Notes under the pieces: generated by a model | The model's database searches: none | The model's input: the letters and a program-made list of their open reading frames with translations, nothing else | Told to the model about the DNA's origin: nothing | Part shown: positions 8,504 to 16,624 of the stretch, one piece after another | Layout: the number at the start of each line of letters is the position of its first letter | How positions within the stretch are numbered: position 1 is the stretch's first letter | Source: Taklimakanibacter deserti | Lineage (GTDB): Bacteria > Pseudomonadota > Alphaproteobacteria > Rhizobiales > Aestuariivirgaceae | Length of the DNA: 64,000 bases | Assembly (NCBI GenBank): GCA_003574785.1 | Contig: QORU01000008.1 | Span: forward strand, 324,533-388,532 | Direction of reading: 5' to 3' | Translations under genes and position numbers: made by a program

Positions 8504-9837
8504 GCGGTCTCGCCCGTCACTATATGAAGGCCTCCGGCCCGCGCTTGCCGGCGGCGCATCTTCTGGCCACCGAAGCGGGCCGGCATCTTTTCGTCGCCGA
8601 CGGCAGCCGGCTGTTCGATATCGATGCCGATCTCTTCGCCGCGTTCGACACGGCCTTGACGGGATTGGATGCCGGCAAGGTCGCAAGCCTGCTGGCGCGA
8701 GCGGGCCTCGACGGTGCGCCCTTGATCGACGATGCGCCGCTCGAGCCGCCGCCGATCCATGCGCTCTCGCTCGCCGTGGCGCAGAAATGCAATCTCGGCT
8801 GCACCTATTGCTATGCCGAACAGGGTGGCTTTGGCGGCGCGCCGAAGAATATGCCCGAGGCGACGGCACTTCAGGCGGTCGAGCAGCTCATCGGCAATGC
8901 GGGTCCGGGCGCCAGGCTCAATCTCTCCTTTCTGGGCGGCGAGCCCCTGGTCAACCGGCCGGTGCTGCAGAAGGCGACCCGTCATGCCGCCGATCTCGCG
9001 CGCCAAAGGGGCACGCCGATCACCTTTTCGATCACCACCAACGGCACGCTCGTCACCGACGCCGATGTGGACTTTTTCGAGGAGCATGGCTTCGCGGTGA
9101 CCGTCAGCCTCGACGGCATCGGAGCAGCGCATGACGACCAGCGCCCCTTCCGCAATGGCCAGGGGAGCTTCGAGCGGATCATGCGCCGGATCGCGCCGCT
9201 GCTCGCTCACCAGCGCCGCATGCAGGTCTCGGCGCGCGTCACCGTCACGCCGCGCAATCTCGATCTGCGCGCCACGCTCGATGGCTTCATCGAAGCCGGC
9301 TTCCACAGCGTCGGTTTCTCGCCCATGCTCGCTTCGCCCTCGCGGCAAGGCGAGATGGGGCGTGACGATCTGGCGCTGATGCTCGAGCAGATGATCGCGT
9401 GCGGGCAGGAATTCGAGCGCCGCACGCGGGCCGGCGAGCGCTATCCCTTCGCCAACATGCTGAATGCGCTCCGCGAGATCGGGCGGGGCACGCATCGGCC
9501 TTACCCATGCGGCGCCGGCGCCGGCTATCTCGGCGTCTCCGCTTCCGGCGATCTTGCCGCCTGCCATCGTTTTGTCGATGACGCCGAAGGCGCCATGGGC
9601 TCGCTCGCCAACGGCATCGATGGCGCGCGCCAGAGGGCGTGGCTGGCCGAGAGGCATGTGCATCGCCAGGAGCCCTGCAATGGCTGCTGGGCGCGCTATC
9701 TCTGTGGCGGCGGCTGCCATCATGAAGTGACGAAGCGCGGCCGTCCGGCCTGCGACTACATCAGAGGCTGGCTGCATTATTGCCTGGAGGCCTATTTGCG
9801 CCTCGGCCAGGCTGCCCTGCAGCCGATGGCGGGGTGA
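8500..9837 (+). CDS. Radical SAM/SPASM peptide-modifying enzyme
   Basis: A 445-residue protein. The radical SAM cluster motif is C97-x3-C101-x2-C104 (CNLGCTYC), followed by FLGGEPLV and SITTNGTLV. The C-terminal SPASM domain is complete: C337, C355 (GDLAAC), C393-x2-C396-x5-C402-x3-C406, C418 and C428, able to hold two auxiliary [4Fe-4S] clusters. Enzymes of this class, including QhpD of quinohemoprotein amine dehydrogenase, modify Cys-containing protein substrates. The GTG start lies in a 4-nt overlap with the LodA-like gene. Modification of that protein is the obvious hypothesis, though known LodA maturation uses LodB only. Confidence 0.88.
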   Translation: MSGLARHYMKASGPRLPAAHLLATEAGRHLFVADGSRLFDIDADLFAAFDTALTGLDAGKVASLLARAGLDGAPLIDDAPLEPPPIHALSLAVAQKCNLGCTYCYAEQGGFGGAPKNMPEATALQAVEQLIGNAGPGARLNLSFLGGEPLVNRPVLQKATRHAADLARQRGTPITFSITTNGTLVTDADVDFFEEHGFAVTVSLDGIGAAHDDQRPFRNGQGSFERIMRRIAPLLAHQRRMQVSARVTVTPRNLDLRATLDGFIEAGFHSVGFSPMLASPSRQGEMGRDDLALMLEQMIACGQEFERRTRAGERYPFANMLNALREIGRGTHRPYPCGAGAGYLGVSASGDLAACHRFVDDAEGAMGSLANGIDGARQRAWLAERHVHRQEPCNGCWARYLCGGGCHHEVTKRGRPACDYIRGWLHYCLEAYLRLGQAALQPMAG

Positions 9838-9840
9838 GCC

Positions 9841-11229
9841 ATGGCCCTGGTCTGCGTCATGGGCGGCGGTCCGGCGGGCAGCATCTTCGCCATCCGCATG
9901 GCTGAGCTCGGCCATGAGGTGGAGCTCATCGAGAGCGCGCGCTTTCCCCGGCCGCATCTGGGCGAGTCGCTGAGCCCGGGTGTTGTGCCGCTGCTCGAGA
10001 GCCTCGGCGCCGAGGGCGCCCTTGCCGGCGCACGCCCGGTGCGCCAGGTCGAGGTCGCCTGGGATGGTCCGCCGCTGATCCGCGCGGATGTGCGCGCCGA
10101 GGGGCGGCTGGTCGATCGCGGCACTTTCGACCGCCGGCTCATCGATCATGCGCGAGGCCTTGGCGTGCGCATCCGCCAGCCGGCCCGGATCATCGAGCGG
10201 CGGCAGGATGAGCGGGGCTTTCGCCTGACCATCGAGACGGAAGCGGGAAGAGAGGAACGCGCGGCCGATTTCCTCGCCGATGCGCGTGGCCGCGCTGCGG
10301 CGGGCGCCTGGCGCAGGGCGACGACCGGACCCCTGACCTTGGCGCTTCATGCCTATTGGAAGGGAACAGGACCTCCGACGCATCCGGTGATCCAGGCGGG
10401 TGATGAGGCCTGGTATTGGGCCGTGCCGCTTCCCGACGGCACCTCGAACCTGCAGGTCTTCGTCGATGCCAGGCAATTCGGCGCTGCGCCGAAAGCCGCG
10501 CTGGCGGCGCGCTATCTCGATCTTCTCGATCATTCAGGGTTCCGGCGCGGCTTGCGCCAGAGCGAGGTGATGGCGAGTGATGCGACGCCCTATGTCGCCC
10601 GCAGCGCCGCGACATCTTCGAGCATCGGGCTCGGTGAAGCGGCCTTGGCGCTCGATCCTTTGTCGTCGTCGGGCGTACAGAAAGCGATCCAGACATCGCT
10701 CGCCGGCGCCATCGTCGCCAATACGCTGATCAGAAGGCCGGCCTGGGCCGCGGCCGCCATGGATTTCTACACGGCAAGCCTGGAGGAAGCCTCCACGCGC
10801 CATCGCAGCTGGGCCGCCGGCTATTATGCCGAGGCGGCGCGGACGCGACCGGCCTCGTTCTGGCAGGATCGCGCGGCAGCCGCGCCTGACGAAATTCCCC
10901 GCGCAGCGGTGGTTTCCACCGATGCCGCAGGTGCGGCCGCGCAACCGGTCGAGCTCTCGCGCGATCTCGTCATCGAGGATCTGCCCTGCATCGAGGGTGA
11001 GTTCGTCACGCTCGCCAAGGCGTTGCGCCATCCGGGGCTTGCGGGTCCCGTCGCTTTTCTCGGTGGTCAGCCCTTGGCGCCGCTGGTGAACGATCTCTCG
11101 TCCGGCGCGACGCTGGTCGAGATCGCGCAAGGCTGGTCGCGGCGCATGCCGTTCAAATCCGCTTTGTCGATCGCCATCTGGCTGCGCAACAGCGGCATTC
11201 TGGTCGACCGCGGCGGGGTGCTGCCATGA
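9841..11229 (+). CDS. LodB-like FAD-dependent maturase/monooxygenase
   Basis: A 462-residue flavoprotein with an N-terminal dinucleotide-binding motif (MGGGPAGSIFAIRMAELGHEV split at the fold, residues ~6-26) and the ESARFPRPHLGESLSP segment. This resembles LodB and tryptophan-halogenase-like monooxygenases. LodB is required for making the CTQ of LodA, by hydroxylating the Trp precursor. The ATG is 3 nt after the radical SAM stop, and the gene overlaps the cyclase gene by 4 nt. Position next to a LodA-like gene strongly supports a maturase role. The FAD-dependent QhpG of quinohemoprotein amine dehydrogenase is a functional analogue. Confidence 0.82.
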   Translation: MALVCVMGGGPAGSIFAIRMAELGHEVELIESARFPRPHLGESLSPGVVPLLESLGAEGALAGARPVRQVEVAWDGPPLIRADVRAEGRLVDRGTFDRRLIDHARGLGVRIRQPARIIERRQDERGFRLTIETEAGREERAADFLADARGRAAAGAWRRATTGPLTLALHAYWKGTGPPTHPVIQAGDEAWYWAVPLPDGTSNLQVFVDARQFGAAPKAALAARYLDLLDHSGFRRGLRQSEVMASDATPYVARSAATSSSIGLGEAALALDPLSSSGVQKAIQTSLAGAIVANTLIRRPAWAAAAMDFYTASLEEASTRHRSWAAGYYAEAARTRPASFWQDRAAAAPDEIPRAAVVSTDAAGAAAQPVELSRDLVIEDLPCIEGEFVTLAKALRHPGLAGPVAFLGGQPLAPLVNDLSSGATLVEIAQGWSRRMPFKSALSIAIWLRNSGILVDRGGVLP

Positions 11230-14200
11230 GCGCGCTCACCGACTGGCTCGACGCGCATGGCTTTTCCGAGCATGCGCGGCTCTTCATCGACAACGATGTC
11301 GATTTCACCACGCTGCTGCTCTTGACCGACAATGACCTGAAGGAGCTCGGTCTCTCATTCGGCGCCCGCAAGCGCCTGCTCGGCGCGCTGGCCGAGGCCA
11401 AGGCGCTGAAGCCGGAGCCGGCGGTCAGGGCCGAGGAGCGGCGTCAGCTCACCGTGATGTTCTGCGACATGGTGGGTTTTACCGGGCTCGCCCAGCGCGT
11501 CGATCCCGAGGTGCTGAAAGACATCGTGCGCGCCTATGAGGATGCCTGCGCCGCCTGCATCGCCCGTTACGAGGGTTATCTGTTCCAGCGCCTGGGTGAC
11601 GGCATTATCGCCTTCTTCGGCTTCCCGCTCGCCCATGAGCGCGAGGCCGAGCGCGCCATCCGCGCCGGCTTGGACATCCTCGACGCGATGGCCTGTTTCA
11701 AGACGCCCGATACGGCGAAGCTCGAGGTCCGCATCGGCATCGCCACCGGCATCGTCGTCGTCTCCGCCGACGGGCGCACCGCCGTGAGCGAGACCATGAA
11801 CCTCGCGGCGCGCCTGCAGAGCGTGGCCGAGCCGGGCACCATCGCGGTCAGCTCCAAGGTGCGCAAGCTCGCTGCGGACGTCTTCGGCTATGCCGATATC
11901 GGCGCGCAAAGTCTCAAGGGCATCACGCTTCCCGTCCAGGTCTATCGCGTGGCAGGTGTGGCGACCGCCGAAGACCGCCAGGCCAAGGACAAGCCGCTCA
12001 TCGGACGCGGGCCCGAGATGGAGGCGCTGCTCGACAAATGGCGGCGCGTCCATGATGCGGGCGAGGGCTTCACCATCAATCTCTGCGGCGAGCCGGGCAT
12101 CGGCAAGAGCCGCATCGCCGATGCGCTATGCGCCAGCCTCGAGCATGAGCATGCCCAGATCTGGCGCTTCCAATGCTCGCCCTTCCATCTCAACAGCGCT
12201 TTCTACCCGATCAGGACGCATCTCGATGAGGTGCTGCAGATCGGCGACGACAGCCCGGCCGATGCGAGGCTCGACAAGCTGGAGGCGCTGATCGTCGGGC
12301 GTTACGGCCTGCCTCGTTCCGACGTGCGCTTCATCGCGAGCATGATGTCCATCCCCTGCGAGGAGCGCTATGGCGCGCTCGATATATCGCCGCGGCTCGC
12401 CAAGCAGGAAACCGTCCGCGTGATGGAGGACATGGTGGCCGCCGCCGCCCGCTTGCGTCCCACGCTGCTCCTGTTCGAGGACATGCACTGGGCCGATCCG
12501 ACGACGCTCGAGACATTGGAGCGGCTGATCGGCAAGCTTGCCGGCATTCCTTTGCTGATCGTCGCCACCTATCGGCCGGAATTCGAGCCGCACTGGTCGC
12601 GTCATGTCAATGTCGCGGTGCTCAATCTCGCCAAGCTCACGGCCGAGCAATCGAGCGAGATGGTCTCGAGGCTCGCCGAGGGGAAGTCGCTGCCGGCCGA
12701 GATCGTCGAGCAGATCATCGCCAAGACCGATGGTGTCCCGCTCTTCGTCGAGGAACTGACGCGCACCATCCTCGAATCGGGCGGGCTCGTCGAAGCGGGC
12801 GGGCGCTATGTCTATACCGGCCCGACTTTGGGGTTCGCCATCCCCGAGACACTGCGCGATTCGCTGGCCGCGCGTCTCGACCGCCTCGCCAAGGCGAAGC
12901 CCGTCGCCCAGATCGGCTCTGTCGTCGGGCGCACCTTCAGCCATGAGCTCATCTCGGCGCTCGCTCAGATGGACGAGGCCGCCTTGGCCGAGGGCCTGGC
13001 GGAACTGACCGCCTCGGGTCTCGCCATGAGCTCGGGCGTGTCGCCTGGCCCCGTGTCCTACACATTCAAGCATGCCCTGGTCCAGGACGTGGCCTATGAT
13101 TCGCTGCTGCGCAGCCAGCGCAAGCCCTTGCATGCGCGCATCGCCCAAGTGCTGGAGGAGCGCCATCCCGAGACGCGCGAGCGCGAGCCGGAACTGCTCG
13201 CGCATCATTATTCGGCGGCCGATGACCAGGCGGCGGCAGCCCCCTTGTGGCTCAAGGCGGGCGAGGTGGCGATGCGGCGTTTCGCGGTGCCCGAGGCCGA
13301 CAGTCATCTGCGCAAGGGCATGGAGCTGCTCGCGACGTCTTCGCCGAGCGCCGAGCGCGATCTTCTGGAATTGCGCTTTCGCGCCGCATTGGGGCCGGCG
13401 CTCGTGGCCGGGCGCGGCTGGGGCCATCCGGAGCTGAGCGCGGTCATGGAACCCGCCTGGTCGCTGGCCCGCAGGCTCACGCATCGCCAAGGCTATCTGC
13501 CCATCCTGAATGCGCTCTGGGTGCATTGCCTGTGCACCGACCGGCTCGATGTATCGATGCATTGGGCGGAGAAATTGCTGGAGGTCGGGGCTGAGACCCA
13601 AGACGACAATCTGGTCATCGTCGGTCACCGTGCGGTCTCGGGCTCGGCCTTCTGGCAGGGTCGCTTCGACGTGGCCAAAGCCCATGGCGACAAGCTTCAT
13701 GCACTATACGACGCCGGGAAGCATTGGCACATTGCGCAGCTGACCAACACCGATCCGCTGACCGGCGAGAGCATCTACCGGGCACAATATCTTTGGATCA
13801 TCGGCTATCCCGACCAGGCGGTGGCGGCGAGCGATGCAAGGGACGACCACGCGCGGCGCCGCAATCATCCCTTCGACCTCGCCTTCTCGCTGACGCTGGG
13901 CGCCCAGGCGTTCGATTTCCTCTCGCAGCCTGAAGAATTGCTGGCGCGCGCGGCGGAGGCCGACAATGTGGGCCGTCGCTTTGGTGTCTCGCTGTTCTTC
14001 GAGGTCATGGCCGAGATCAGCCAGGGCATTGCCTGGCTTCGGGCTGGGCGTCATGCCGACAGCGCCACGCGGCTCGACCGCGCCATCACCCGCCTCGCCG
14101 CGACCGGCCATCGCATCTGGATCGCCTATTTGCGGGCGCTCCAGGCCGAAGCGCTGGCGCTGGGCGGCAATGTCGAGGCTGCCGAGGCTCTCCTCGACGA

Positions 14201-14549
14201 GAGCATCGCCAGGATCGAGGGCGGCGAGGAACGTTGTCACTATGCCGAGGTGCTGCGCCTCAAGGGTTGGCTTCTGGCGCGGCAGGGCAGGCGCGCTGAG
14301 GCCGAGAAGCGGCTCGGCGCGGCGCTTGCCGTCGCGCGGGCCCAAGGTGCGAAGTCGTGGGAGTTGCGCGCCACGACCACGCTTGCCCGGCTTCTCGCCG
14401 AAGAGGGCGAAGAGGCCCGTGCCTTCGACATGCTCCAGGCCATCTATGGCTGGTTCACCGAAGGCTTCAACACCAGGGATTTGACGGATGCCAGGGCTCT
14501 CCTCGATGAGCTTGGGCTTCAGTTGCGGAGAGGAGTGAAACATGGGTGA
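11226..14549 (+). CDS. SAM-domain / class III nucleotidyl cyclase / AAA ATPase / TPR regulator
   Basis: An 1107-residue multidomain protein. Residues ~1-60 look like a sterile alpha motif (LTDWLDAHGFSEHARLF, then LKELGLSFGARKRLL). A class III cyclase domain follows (~70-245; QLTVMFCDMVGFTGLA, GDGIIAFFGFP). An AAA/NB-ARC-like ATPase comes next, with Walker A GEPGIGKS near residue 286 and LLFEDMHWADP as Walker B. The C-terminal half is TPR-like helices. It overlaps the LodB-like gene by 4 nt (ATGA), so it belongs to the same operon. Cyclase activity is not assured, as many such fusions act as regulators. Confidence 0.85.
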   Translation: MSALTDWLDAHGFSEHARLFIDNDVDFTTLLLLTDNDLKELGLSFGARKRLLGALAEAKALKPEPAVRAEERRQLTVMFCDMVGFTGLAQRVDPEVLKDIVRAYEDACAACIARYEGYLFQRLGDGIIAFFGFPLAHEREAERAIRAGLDILDAMACFKTPDTAKLEVRIGIATGIVVVSADGRTAVSETMNLAARLQSVAEPGTIAVSSKVRKLAADVFGYADIGAQSLKGITLPVQVYRVAGVATAEDRQAKDKPLIGRGPEMEALLDKWRRVHDAGEGFTINLCGEPGIGKSRIADALCASLEHEHAQIWRFQCSPFHLNSAFYPIRTHLDEVLQIGDDSPADARLDKLEALIVGRYGLPRSDVRFIASMMSIPCEERYGALDISPRLAKQETVRVMEDMVAAAARLRPTLLLFEDMHWADPTTLETLERLIGKLAGIPLLIVATYRPEFEPHWSRHVNVAVLNLAKLTAEQSSEMVSRLAEGKSLPAEIVEQIIAKTDGVPLFVEELTRTILESGGLVEAGGRYVYTGPTLGFAIPETLRDSLAARLDRLAKAKPVAQIGSVVGRTFSHELISALAQMDEAALAEGLAELTASGLAMSSGVSPGPVSYTFKHALVQDVAYDSLLRSQRKPLHARIAQVLEERHPETREREPELLAHHYSAADDQAAAAPLWLKAGEVAMRRFAVPEADSHLRKGMELLATSSPSAERDLLELRFRAALGPALVAGRGWGHPELSAVMEPAWSLARRLTHRQGYLPILNALWVHCLCTDRLDVSMHWAEKLLEVGAETQDDNLVIVGHRAVSGSAFWQGRFDVAKAHGDKLHALYDAGKHWHIAQLTNTDPLTGESIYRAQYLWIIGYPDQAVAASDARDDHARRRNHPFDLAFSLTLGAQAFDFLSQPEELLARAAEADNVGRRFGVSLFFEVMAEISQGIAWLRAGRHADSATRLDRAITRLAATGHRIWIAYLRALQAEALALGGNVEAAEALLDESIARIEGGEERCHYAEVLRLKGWLLARQGRRAEAEKRLGAALAVARAQGAKSWELRATTTLARLLAEEGEEARAFDMLQAIYGWFTEGFNTRDLTDARALLDELGLQLRRGVKHG

Positions 14550-14943
14550 AAAACACAAAGCCGACGAAGCGGCGATCCGCCGGCTGGACGAGGAATGGGG
14601 CAAGGCGGCGACGAACAGCGATATCGACGCGGTCGTAAGTTTCTACGCCCATGACGGCTCGCTGGTCTGGCCAGATGAGCCCGCGGTGCACGGCACCGCG
14701 AATATCCGCGCCAACTGGAAGAAGATGATGGACACCATCACGGGCCTTAAACTGCGCTTCACGCCCGAGCGTATCGTGATTTCCGATGATGCCTCGCTCG
14801 CCTCCGATTTCGGCAAGGTCGAGTTCGGTCAGGAGGTGAACGGCAAGACGCAAATGCAGATCGCGAAATATGTCGTGGTCTGGCGCAAGGAGAAGGGCAG
14901 CTGGAAAGTTCTCTATGACAGCTGGAACATGAATTCCAAGTAG
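14542..14943 (+). CDS. NTF2-like (SnoaL/DUF4440-type) small protein
   Basis: A 133-residue protein with the cone-like NTF2 fold pattern: an N-terminal helix (IRRLDEEWGKAATNSDIDA), VVSFYAHDGSLVWPDEP, and a C-terminal strand (WKVLYDSWNMN). Such proteins act as small ketosteroid-isomerase-like enzymes or bind small ligands. Its start overlaps the cyclase gene stop by 8 nt, so it is the last gene of the coupled operon that begins at 4827. The role in the oxidase system is unknown; it may be a ligand sensor or an auxiliary enzyme. Confidence 0.82.
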   Translation: MGEKHKADEAAIRRLDEEWGKAATNSDIDAVVSFYAHDGSLVWPDEPAVHGTANIRANWKKMMDTITGLKLRFTPERIVISDDASLASDFGKVEFGQEVNGKTQMQIAKYVVVWRKEKGSWKVLYDSWNMNSK

Positions 14944-14968
14944 GCGGGGCCGCCCGGAACAGCCCCGC
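14944..14968. terminator. Candidate hairpin terminator between convergent genes
   Basis: GCGGGGC and GCCCCGC form a 7-bp perfect stem immediately after the NTF2-like stop codon. There is no clear T-tract, so termination efficiency is uncertain. The next gene runs toward it from the other side. Confidence 0.4.
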
Positions 14969-14980
14969 ACCGGGCGAGCT

Positions 14981-15265
14981 CTACAACTCGGGACGGTCCG
15001 TAGGCCGCGATGTCATGAGCGCGGTCACGACGATCGCATAAGGGTTCACCACGGGCAGGAAGAAAGGCGCCTTGTCGTCTTTCCCGAAGCTGACGCCCAT
15101 ATCGTCCAGGACCTCAGGGTCCAGCGCTTTCAGCGCCTCGGTTTGCGCGCGCTCGATGCGCTGGGCGCGCCATGCCTTGACTTTTGCCCGTAGTGCGGCG
15201 GCGAGGTGGGTGAACAGAGGCGAGCCGGCCTGACGGATCGTGCCATGCTCGACATGCGTGGCCAT
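14981..15265 (-). CDS. DUF1127-like small protein
   Basis: A 94-residue protein with the DUF1127-like core (LKALDPEVLDDMGVSFG) near residues 46-62, preceded by a basic Arg-rich helix. Proteins of this family are often small stress or phosphate regulators in alphaproteobacteria; some bind RNA. The start is supported by an AGGAGG-like site just upstream. It is convergent with the 4827-14943 operon and has its own promoter region before 15416. Confidence 0.7.
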   Translation of the reverse strand: MATHVEHGTIRQAGSPLFTHLAAALRAKVKAWRAQRIERAQTEALKALDPEVLDDMGVSFGKDDKAPFFLPVVNPYAIVVTALMTSRPTDRPEL

Positions 15266-15415
15266 GATGTCCTCCTGTGGCTGTTCCGGCTATGAACGGC
15301 CGGTTTTCGAACCCCACGAAGGATATCTAGAAGGTGCCGGCCAAGCCGTCGGTGCGGAAACTCACAAAGCGCGGCGGTCCTTGCCCGCTCTCGCCCGGAT
15401 GCCTATGTGTGCCCC

Positions 15416-16255
15416 ATGCCCAATCTCCTCGAGCGCCTGATCCCCCGCCGCTGGCGCAAGACGACCCCGCTTGTCCATGTCGTGCGCCTCACCGGCACCA
15501 TCGGCGTCGGCACGCCCTTCAAGCCGCCCTTGACCATGGAGGGCCTCGCCCCGACGCTCGAGCGCGCTTTCGCCCGCAAGGGCATTTCGGCGGTCGCCCT
15601 GGTCATCAATTCGCCGGGAGGTGCTGCGGTCCAGTCGGCCCTGATCCATGCCCGCATACGCGCCCTGGCGGAGGAGAAGAAAATCCCGGTCTTCACCTTT
15701 TGTGAGGATGTCGCTGCCTCGGGCGGCTATTGGCTCGCTTGCGCCGGCGACGAGATCTATGCCGATTCGAGCTCCATCGTGGGCTCGATCGGCGTCATCG
15801 CCGCGGGCTTCGGCTTTGTCGAGGCGATCAAGAAGCTGGGCGTCGAGCGGCGCGTGCACACCGCGGGTGAATCGAAGGCGATCCTCGACCCGTTCCAGCC
15901 CGAAAAGCCTGAGGATGTCGAGCGCCTGAAAAGCCTGCAGCGCGACGTGCATGAGGACTTCAAGGCGTTGGTACGCAGCCGCCGCAACGGCAAGTTGCGG
16001 GGTGAGGAGGCTGAGCTTTTCTCCGGCGCCTTCTGGTCGGGCCGCCAGGCGCTGGCGCTCGGGCTCATCGACGGGATCGGTCATTTGCGCGACATTATGC
16101 GCGCCCGTTTCGGAGAAAAGACTGAATTCAAGGTGATAGCCAAGCCGCAAGGCTGGGGATTGCGCCGGCTGGGCTTCGGCATGGAAGCCGATCCGGTCTC
16201 AGGCCTCATTGATGCCATGGAAATACGTGCACTATGGGGACGTTTCGGTTTATGA
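15416..16255 (+). CDS. Signal peptide peptidase SppA-like S49 peptidase
   Basis: A 279-residue S49-family peptidase. The Ser-Lys dyad is visible: S102 in ASGGYWLACAGDEIY and K154 in AGESKAILDPFQPEK. The 52-residue spacing fits SppA-type enzymes. Also seen are NSPGG (oxyanion region) and SSSIVGSIGV. No strong N-terminal membrane helix is present, unlike classic SppA, so it may act in the cytosol or be loosely membrane-bound. I chose ATG 15416 over an upstream GTG. Likely role is degradation of cleaved signal peptides or membrane-associated peptides. Confidence 0.87.
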   Translation: MPNLLERLIPRRWRKTTPLVHVVRLTGTIGVGTPFKPPLTMEGLAPTLERAFARKGISAVALVINSPGGAAVQSALIHARIRALAEEKKIPVFTFCEDVAASGGYWLACAGDEIYADSSSIVGSIGVIAAGFGFVEAIKKLGVERRVHTAGESKAILDPFQPEKPEDVERLKSLQRDVHEDFKALVRSRRNGKLRGEEAELFSGAFWSGRQALALGLIDGIGHLRDIMRARFGEKTEFKVIAKPQGWGLRRLGFGMEADPVSGLIDAMEIRALWGRFGL

Positions 16256-16291
16256 TGCCTTGAGCGTGCTTGTGACGGAGAGGACCATTTC

Positions 16292-16471
16292 ATGTTGAAA
16301 GCCCTGACGATTGCCGTAGCCGGTATCCTGACGGCCGCCGCCATTAAGCAGCTCATGGATGGGCTTAACGCCGCCAAGGCTCGTGTCGCGGCCAGGCGCC
16401 CGGTCGATCCGCGCGCCGTGACCCGTCTCCGGCAGGATCCCAGGACCGGCATCTACTATCCGGAAGCTTAA
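16292..16471 (+). CDS. Small membrane-anchored hypothetical protein
   Basis: A 59-residue protein starting MLKALTIAVAGILTAAAIKQL, a single hydrophobic N-terminal helix, followed by a basic tail rich in Arg and Pro that ends in GIYYPEA. An AGAGG-type ribosome site lies upstream (gagaggaccatttc). It follows the S49 peptidase by 36 nt and may be co-transcribed. Small proteins of this shape occur next to SppA-like genes in related bacteria, but I cannot name a family. Confidence 0.6.
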   Translation: MLKALTIAVAGILTAAAIKQLMDGLNAAKARVAARRPVDPRAVTRLRQDPRTGIYYPEA

Positions 16472-16624
16472 GCGCCGCTGGATGGCCGAGTCATGCCCGG
16501 CCACGAGCACTTTTCCGCCTACAAAATATTGCCGCGAGGTCTAGTTTTCGTCATGGGAACATGGCTAGATTGTAATGTCGTTTGAACAAACGGCTGCAAT
16601 CTAACAACAACCCAAGGACGGCTA

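Noticed and set aside
6194..8869. Very long open frame on the minus strand opposite the LodA-like gene (891 codons)
   Set aside because: Arg/Ala/Gly-rich product without family features; the plus-strand gene has clear homology and coupled starts. GC-rich codon bias produces such mirror frames.
8419..10533. 704-codon minus-strand frame opposite radical SAM and LodB-like genes
   Set aside because: Low-complexity translation; the opposing genes show exact catalytic motifs.
12126..13700. 524-codon minus-strand frame opposite the cyclase/AAA gene
   Set aside because: No recognisable domain; the plus-strand frame holds Walker A/B and cyclase motifs.
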